DNA from: an uncultured Ruminococcus sp.
Lineage (GTDB): Bacteria > Bacillota > Clostridia > Oscillospirales > Ruminococcaceae
Assembly (NCBI GenBank): GCA_900545345.1
Contig: UQYQ01000026.1
Span: forward strand, 1 to 26,033
Direction: 5' to 3'
DNA length: 26,033 nucleotides
Shown here piece by piece: positions 21,358 to 26,033 of this stretch. A program made the translations under genes and the position numbers. Every line of letters begins with the position of its first letter. The first letter of the stretch is position 1. The notes below the pieces were generated by a model, which was not told where the DNA came from, made no database searches, and saw only the letters and a program-made list of their open reading frames with translations.

Positions 21358-22329
21358 ATGGCTATTTATTATAAGCTTTATATATCTGATAACCTAGGTA
21401 AGATACTTGAACCTTTTATTGTTGACGGTGTGACTTGGACAACAAAGAGAAAAGACGAGCCCGGAAAACTGACATTTAAAATAATGTATGACAAGGATTT
21501 AAAAATCCAGAATGGTAATGCGGTAAGATTTCAAAAGGGCAGTAAAAAGGTTTTTTATGGTTTTATATTCAGCATGAAGCCTAATATTAAAGATGAGACT
21601 GTAGAAATCATAGCATATGATCAGCTCAGATATTTAAAAAACAAAGATACCTATGTTTATAAGAATTGGACTGCTAATCAGTTAATTATTGTAATAGCAC
21701 AGGATTATCAGCTTAGAGTGGGCAAGCTGTCTGACACCTCTTATCCTATACCTACAGCATGTGAGGATAACACAAGTCTGATGGATATGATACAAAATGC
21801 GTTAGATGAGACACTTACAGCTACTAAGAAAATGTTTATACTTTATGATGATTTCGGTAAAATTCGCTTATCGTCTTTGAAAGAGCTGAAAACAGATTTG
21901 ATTATCGATAGCGAAACAGGTCAGTCGGTTGATATATCAAGTTCAATTGATAGTGATGTATACAACCAAATTAAATTAATACGAACAGATGAAGAGTCAG
22001 GTGTCAGAGAAATCTACATGACCAAAGACAGCCCTAATATTAACAAATGGGGTGTACTGCAATACTGCGAGTCCATTGATGAAAACACCAATGGCAAGGT
22101 TAAAGCAGATGCATTGCTTAAACTATACAATCAAGAGGTAAAGAAACTGAAAATTTCGGGTTGTACAGGAGATGTAAGGATACGGGGCGGCTCATCTGTT
22201 ATAGTACAGTTAACAGTTATGAATTATAAAATTTATAATTATATGATTGTAGAAAGTGTAACTCATAACTTTAAAAACAATGAACACACAATGGACTTAA
22301 CATTGATAGGAGGCGGTTACAGTGCGTGA
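21358..22329 (+). CDS. Baseplate hub protein (XkdQ/gpD-like)
   Basis: 323 aa, the length of XkdQ. The pattern 'GVTWTTKRKDEPGKLTFKIM', 'VRFQKGSKKVFYGFIFSMKP', 'VEIIAYDQLRYLKNKDTYVY' and the end 'VESVTHNFKNNEHTMDLTLI' is that of the XkdQ/late-control-D hub family that forms the trimeric or hexameric ring under the tube. GAGGCGGTG precedes ATG 21358. It overlaps the spike gene by 8 nt, and its last codons hold that gene's GGAGGCGG ribosome site. Confidence 0.9.
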   Translation: MAIYYKLYISDNLGKILEPFIVDGVTWTTKRKDEPGKLTFKIMYDKDLKIQNGNAVRFQKGSKKVFYGFIFSMKPNIKDETVEIIAYDQLRYLKNKDTYVYKNWTANQLIIVIAQDYQLRVGKLSDTSYPIPTACEDNTSLMDMIQNALDETLTATKKMFILYDDFGKIRLSSLKELKTDLIIDSETGQSVDISSSIDSDVYNQIKLIRTDEESGVREIYMTKDSPNINKWGVLQYCESIDENTNGKVKADALLKLYNQEVKKLKISGCTGDVRIRGGSSVIVQLTVMNYKIYNYMIVESVTHNFKNNEHTMDLTLIGGGYSA

Positions 22330-23167
22330 GAGTACAATAGACGGAGCAGTAGAACAAACCATAAAAGCAATGAAGAAAATAGCATTAGGGGTTGTTGAAT
22401 CTAAGAAGCCCGTAAATGTTCTGATAGGAACGGTAACAGGTGTAAACCCTTTAGAAATAACAGTAGACCAAAAGATGACATTAACGCAGGAATTTTTAAT
22501 TATTCCCCGTTCTATGACTGATTATACTTTGGATGTTATATTCCCTGAAATTAAGGGCGAGGTTGCGGACTATAAAGGAACTATAGACATAAGTCATAAT
22601 CATACAATAAGTGAATTAACAATGTCAAAGGTCAAACAGATGCATAGTCATATTTTAGACAGTCTTTATTTGAAAGAGGCGGTAGTTAATCATAATCATA
22701 ACATTGCTCAGTTGACTTTAAGTAATGTTAATCTGCAGCATACGCATGATGTTACATTGCCACCTGCAACTGGTGGAGTTACTCCTGGAAGCAGTGTAAA
22801 TAATCACGGACACATATTAGGAAGTTCGGTTTCTACCACTCAAAACTCTTTCAATAATCATACTCATACTATGTCATCAGGAAGTACAAGCGATACTGAA
22901 ACAAAACACAGTCATGCACTTGATACCGGCTTCGACAGTGAAACTGACAGTCAAACACTCGAACATGGGCATACTTTAGTTAGTGGTAAAACTAACAAAT
23001 CGGGAAATGAAAACCTTAGCATACGACACAAACATGAATTTACAATTCCCGAAGAAAGAAAAACAGTTAAGTTTGAAAATGCATTGAAGCTAAAGGATTC
23101 CGTCATACTTTTGAGGGTTCAAGGCGGTAAAAAGTTTTTAGTTATGGACAAGGTGATGGACAGATGA
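22322..23167 (+). CDS. DUF2577/XkdR-like spike protein with histidine-rich insert, 281 aa
   Basis: Start GTG 22322 with GGAGGCGG upstream. The first 75 residues ('PVNVLIGTVTGVNPLEITVD', 'EFLIIPRSMTDYTL') and the last 30 ('LKDSVILLRVQGGKKFLVMD') are the split OB-like core of the DUF2577 family, normally about 100-130 aa in total. Between them are about 160 residues with nine H-x-H motifs: histidine pairs start at 92, 108, 124, 140, 162, 180, 196, 215 and 236. The first four are exactly 16 residues apart. Such motifs bind iron in trimeric phage spikes and needles such as T4 gp12 and P2 gpV. It probably forms the membrane-piercing tip. Confidence 0.85.
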   Translation: MRESTIDGAVEQTIKAMKKIALGVVESKKPVNVLIGTVTGVNPLEITVDQKMTLTQEFLIIPRSMTDYTLDVIFPEIKGEVADYKGTIDISHNHTISELTMSKVKQMHSHILDSLYLKEAVVNHNHNIAQLTLSNVNLQHTHDVTLPPATGGVTPGSSVNNHGHILGSSVSTTQNSFNNHTHTMSSGSTSDTETKHSHALDTGFDSETDSQTLEHGHTLVSGKTNKSGNENLSIRHKHEFTIPEERKTVKFENALKLKDSVILLRVQGGKKFLVMDKVMDR

Positions 23168-23568
23168 TACCTATTGTCGATTCGGATTTTACCGAAGATT
23201 TAGAGGAAGTTACTGAGCCGGATATTACTTTTGGAATAAATTCAGATATGACAAAAATATGCAGTGTGATTGATGGCTTGGAATCAATAAAACAAGCTGT
23301 TTATATAATGCTGAATATAGAAAGGTATCAGTATATTATCTATTCTTTTGATTTCGGCGTAGAATTACAGGATTTAATCGGTGAGCCAATCGATTATATT
23401 GAAGCTGAACTTGAACGCAGAATATCCGACTGTTTAGAACAGGATGACAGGATAACGGAAGTAACGGATTTTGAATTTGAAAAGGCGGGAAATGATAAGC
23501 TATTAGTTTCATTTAGTGTGAACACTATTTACGGAACTATAGAAGAAACACTGGAGGTTGTTACATAA
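23164..23568 (+). CDS. Baseplate wedge protein (DUF2634/XkdS, gp25-like)
   Basis: 134 aa. 'TFGINSDMTKICSVIDGLES' then 'YIMLNIERYQYIIYSFDFGV' and 'YIEAELERRISDCLEQDDRI' fit the DUF2634 group with its gpW/gp25-type fold, which begins sheath assembly on the baseplate. It overlaps the spike gene by 4 nt (ATGA) and ends right before the baseplate J gene. Confidence 0.9.
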   Translation: MIPIVDSDFTEDLEEVTEPDITFGINSDMTKICSVIDGLESIKQAVYIMLNIERYQYIIYSFDFGVELQDLIGEPIDYIEAELERRISDCLEQDDRITEVTDFEFEKAGNDKLLVSFSVNTIYGTIEETLEVVT

Positions 23569-24672
23569 ATGTACGAAGAAATGACATATGATAGAATTCT
23601 TGAAGATATTTTATCAAGAGTTGATGATACCTATGATAAAAGAGAAGGTTCTATGTTGTATACTGCCGTAGCTCCTGCAGCATTGGAAATATCGAGAATG
23701 TATGACGCATTGAATGTTATATTGACTGAAAGTTTTGTAGATACGGCGAGCAGGGAGTATTTGGAACGCCGCTGTGCAGAGCGTGGTATAATCCCTAAAC
23801 AAGCCACAAAATGTCAAAAAATAATGAGGTGTACAGCTATGAAGTTTTATACGATAGATACACTTGATATTAAAGCAGGAAGCAGGTTTACCTGCGGAAC
23901 TCTTATTTTTTATGTTGTTGAACGATTAGACAATCTTGACAGTGAAACATCTCAGTATTTAATTGAGTGCGAAACATCAGGAAGTGAAGCTAACAGTCAA
24001 ACGGGAAGATTAATACCTGTTTTGTATATTGAGGGACTTAAAAATGCTGTGATGGGAAGAATTATAGTTGCCGGAGAAGATGATGAAGATGACGAAACAC
24101 TGCGAGCCAGATATTTAAGCAATTTATCCACTCAGGGGTTTGGCGGTAACAAAAGAGATTACATAAATAAAGTGTCAAGCTTGGCAGGAGTTTCAGGCTG
24201 TAAGGTCTTAACCGCTTCAGAGTTTAACGGTGGCGGCACTGTGAAAATCATTATTATAGCATCTGATTACAGGGCTCCGTCAGCAGATTTAGTCAGTGTG
24301 ATACAAAGCCAAATAGATCCTGTTGCTAATGCAGGGGAAGGGTATGGAATAGCACCAATCGGACATCATGTTACGGTTGCAGCCTGTGACGAAAAATCGA
24401 TTGATATATCGCTCAATATAGTAACAAACGGTTCTTCTGTGGAAAACGAAACAATTATTCAGGCGATTAACGATTATTTTACATCATTAAACAAAGAATG
24501 GAGCAAATCAAATAATATTGTTGTCAGAACATCATATATCCAATCTGCAGTATTGGAATGCAGTTCAAATATTATTGATGTGTTTGATGTAAAAATAAAC
24601 GGAAATGAATCAAATTTCATATTGGATAAAAGCGAAATCGCTGTTATCGGCGAGGTGACAATAGATGAATAA
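23569..24672 (+). CDS. Baseplate J-like protein (XkdT)
   Basis: 367 aa. 'REGSMLYTAVAPAALEISRM', 'SREYLERRCAERGIIPKQAT' and 'DEDDETLRARYLSNLSTQGF' with 'GGNKRDYINKVSSLAGVSGC' form the baseplate_J pattern. It builds the wedge that links the central hub to the periphery. GGAGG lies 10 nt before ATG 23569. It overlaps the next gene by 8 nt. Confidence 0.94.
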   Translation: MYEEMTYDRILEDILSRVDDTYDKREGSMLYTAVAPAALEISRMYDALNVILTESFVDTASREYLERRCAERGIIPKQATKCQKIMRCTAMKFYTIDTLDIKAGSRFTCGTLIFYVVERLDNLDSETSQYLIECETSGSEANSQTGRLIPVLYIEGLKNAVMGRIIVAGEDDEDDETLRARYLSNLSTQGFGGNKRDYINKVSSLAGVSGCKVLTASEFNGGGTVKIIIIASDYRAPSADLVSVIQSQIDPVANAGEGYGIAPIGHHVTVAACDEKSIDISLNIVTNGSSVENETIIQAINDYFTSLNKEWSKSNNIVVRTSYIQSAVLECSSNIIDVFDVKINGNESNFILDKSEIAVIGEVTIDE

Positions 24673-25123
24673 TACGGTTAGCTTAACAGATTATCTGCCT
24701 GATTTGTTTAAAAGTATTTCTGAGTTTAAAATTTTATTAGAATCAGAGGATATATCAATACATGCTCTTTGGCAGACGATAATGCAATCTCTTGATAATC
24801 AGTTTATATTGACATCTGACATTCAGGGTATAGAACGATGGGAGAAGATTCTTTCAATAGTGTCCGAACCTGACGATGATTTGGAAACTCGAAGATACAG
24901 ATGTCTGACAGCGGTATCACTTTCGGAACTATCGACCATAAGAAAATTGCAGGAAAAGCTTGAAACTATATGCGGAAAAGGCAATGTAAATATGGTATTT
25001 GAATCGGATTTGTTTACTTTACACATAAAAATTAAAAATAATGCGGCAAATGCAAACATGATAGAAAATTACATACTTGAGTCTATACCTGCAAATTTAG
25101 TTTTGGACTTTAAGTTTTCGTGA
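24665..25123 (+). CDS. DUF2313 baseplate protein (XkdU/YmfQ-like)
   Basis: 152 aa. 'LTDYLPDLFKSISEFKILLE', 'WEKILSIVSEPDDDLETRRY' and 'IRKLQEKLETICGKGNVNMV' match the DUF2313 family that follows baseplate J in Mu-like and PBSX-like tails and connects wedges to tail fibres. Start ATG 24665 has CGGCGAGGTGAC upstream. In relatives the next gene is usually a tail fibre; here only a short gene follows. Confidence 0.9.
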   Translation: MNNTVSLTDYLPDLFKSISEFKILLESEDISIHALWQTIMQSLDNQFILTSDIQGIERWEKILSIVSEPDDDLETRRYRCLTAVSLSELSTIRKLQEKLETICGKGNVNMVFESDLFTLHIKIKNNAANANMIENYILESIPANLVLDFKFS

Positions 25124-25136
25124 AAGGGGAAATTAA

Positions 25137-25517
25137 ATGATTATATTCAAAGATAAAACATGGCAGACATTGAGCGGACATCCAAATGACAACTGGTTGT
25201 CAGATTTAGATGTTGAACAGCCTTTGTATGTTGTTGATGATAACAGTGATATTGCTCAAAAAATAAGGCAATACAAAGAATTTGAGTTGGTTATAGAAGA
25301 TGGACAGCTTGTTGGTGTTAAGCAAATTAAGACCGTTGAAGATTTAAAACTTGAGCTTGCCAATACCGATTACAAGGTGATTAAATGCATGGAGTATCAA
25401 TTAGCAGGATTAGAAAGTCCTTACGATATACAAGAGCTAAACAAAAACAGGCAATTCATAAGAGATGATATTAACGCAATGGAAGATAAGAAGAAAGGAG
25501 AAAACAATGTCAATTAA
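25137..25517 (+). CDS. Short XkdW-like tail protein, 126 aa
   Basis: Residues 60-126 ('TVEDLKLELANTDYKVIKCM', 'EYQLAGLESPYDIQELNKNR', 'QFIRDDINAMED') form helices that resemble the C-terminal part of XkdW-type tail proteins. The first 60 residues are short beta segments ('DNWLSDLDVEQPLYVVDDNS'). It may attach or help fold a fibre, but it is too short to be one. AAAGGGGAAA precedes ATG 25137. The 3' end overlaps the endolysin start by 11 nt. Confidence 0.75.
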   Translation: MIIFKDKTWQTLSGHPNDNWLSDLDVEQPLYVVDDNSDIAQKIRQYKEFELVIEDGQLVGVKQIKTVEDLKLELANTDYKVIKCMEYQLAGLESPYDIQELNKNRQFIRDDINAMEDKKKGENNVN

Positions 25518-26033
25518 TTACGAAAAACAACTGGGAAAAAGACTGGCAAACTTTAATGCTAAGTATTATAAACCGCCTGTCAATCAGGCCTCAAGAGGTC
25601 AGTGTGTATGGTATACACAGGGACGGGCATATGAGAAAACAGAAGTTAAAATAGGAGCAAAGGGCAACGGAAAAGATGTATATAAGAATTGCAAAGCAAG
25701 CGGTTTTCAGGTTTCTGAATATCCGAAATCGAATAGTATTGCTTGCTTCGGCGGCGGTACATACGGGCATGTAAAATATGTTGAGTATGTAATAGCTGAT
25801 ACAGTGTATTACACTGAGGCTAATTCAAATACCGATAACAGGATAAGTGCCGATGACGGAGTTCTTAAAAAGATGTCATTTAATGAGTGGATGAACCAGC
25901 CTTATCTTCAAGGTCATGTTGTTGTGAAGAAAGAAAAGCTAATCAACTTTAAGATTACAACAAAAAACAGACAGTTAGGTTTATACAAGTCAAGCAATAT
26001 AAAAAAGAGCAACAAGGCTAAAACGGTAAGTGC
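25507..26033 (+). CDS. CHAP-domain endolysin, N-terminal part (runs off the window)
   Basis: ATG 25507 follows AAAGGAG at 25495-25501. 175 complete codons are visible and the frame is still open at the end. The N-terminus is a CHAP amidase/endopeptidase: nucleophile C33 in 'ASRGQCVWYTQGRAYEK', H88 in 'GGTYGHVKYVEYV', and 'YYTEAN' with E104/N106 completing the site. From about residue 156 ('KLINFKITTKNRQLGLYKSS') a bacterial SH3-like wall-binding part appears to begin. The enzyme would cut peptidoglycan for lysis. No holin precedes it here. The alternative is a virion-associated hydrolase. Confidence 0.88.
   Translation, partial: MSINYEKQLGKRLANFNAKYYKPPVNQASRGQCVWYTQGRAYEKTEVKIGAKGNGKDVYKNCKASGFQVSEYPKSNSIACFGGGTYGHVKYVEYVIADTVYYTEANSNTDNRISADDGVLKKMSFNEWMNQPYLQGHVVVKKEKLINFKITTKNRQLGLYKSSNIKKSNKAKTVS

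Overview
The window is 26 kb of a tailed-phage genome or prophage from a low-GC Gram-positive host, most likely a clostridial Firmicute (Bacillota). The base composition is AT-rich, most genes have strong AGGAGG-type ribosome sites, several genes start with TTG or GTG, and the encoded proteins belong to SPP1-type head and PBSX (Xkd)-type contractile-tail families. Almost every gene is on the + strand in tight, often overlapping order. No integrase, repressor or holin lies inside the window.

Layout. (1) 1-3528: end of the early/replication module. It holds the C-terminal part of a DUF669-like protein with an SSB-like acidic tail, a DUF4373-type replication initiator with a three-copy 21-bp iteron array inside it, a RusA-type resolvase, small Cys-rich proteins, a conserved hypothetical gene cut by an in-frame TAA, and an ArpU/RinA-like sigma-like late regulator. 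(2) 3519-4728: a regulatory and accessory interval. It has a 10-bp-phased TGTCC repeat with a -10 element, a tRNA-Met(CAT), hairpins, a consensus + promoter, and a minus-strand cassette (consensus promoter, 19-aa peptide, hairpin with T6, 60-aa single-membrane-span protein, terminator). A bidirectional terminator closes it. (3) 4729-5538: an AT-rich gene for a two-span membrane protein of unknown function. (4) 5582-14134: packaging and head genes: TerS, TerL, SPP1-like portal, a Mu F/gp7-like minor head protein with a C-terminal toxin-50-like domain, a small acidic protein, a Cys-containing small protein between two related terminators, a BppU-like fibre candidate, scaffold, decoration and major capsid. 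(5) 14148-16117: connector and tail-completion genes. (6) 16133-25517: contractile tail: sheath, tube, tail assembly chaperone with a -1 frameshift extension, tape measure, XkdP/Q/R/S/T/U-like baseplate genes and a short XkdW-like gene. (7) 25507-end: a CHAP-domain endolysin that runs off the window.

How it works together. The sigma-like regulator at 3118 probably controls the late genes that follow. TerS/TerL load DNA through the portal into a capsid built on the scaffold. Connector proteins join this head to a contractile tail whose length is set by a 685-aa tape measure. The DUF2577/XkdR-like spike carries a long histidine-rich insert. The CHAP enzyme would lyse the host.

Most notable: a candidate type I toxin-antitoxin-like cassette on the minus strand (3836-4461), a head protein fused to a toxin-like domain and followed by an acidic small ORF (10200-10683), a nine-fold HxH ladder in the tail spike (22595-23035), a complete -1 frameshift signal (18374-18450), and phased TGTCC repeats at a putative activator-dependent promoter (3519-3578). 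All functional names come from reading the sequence and from knowledge of families; no search was run.
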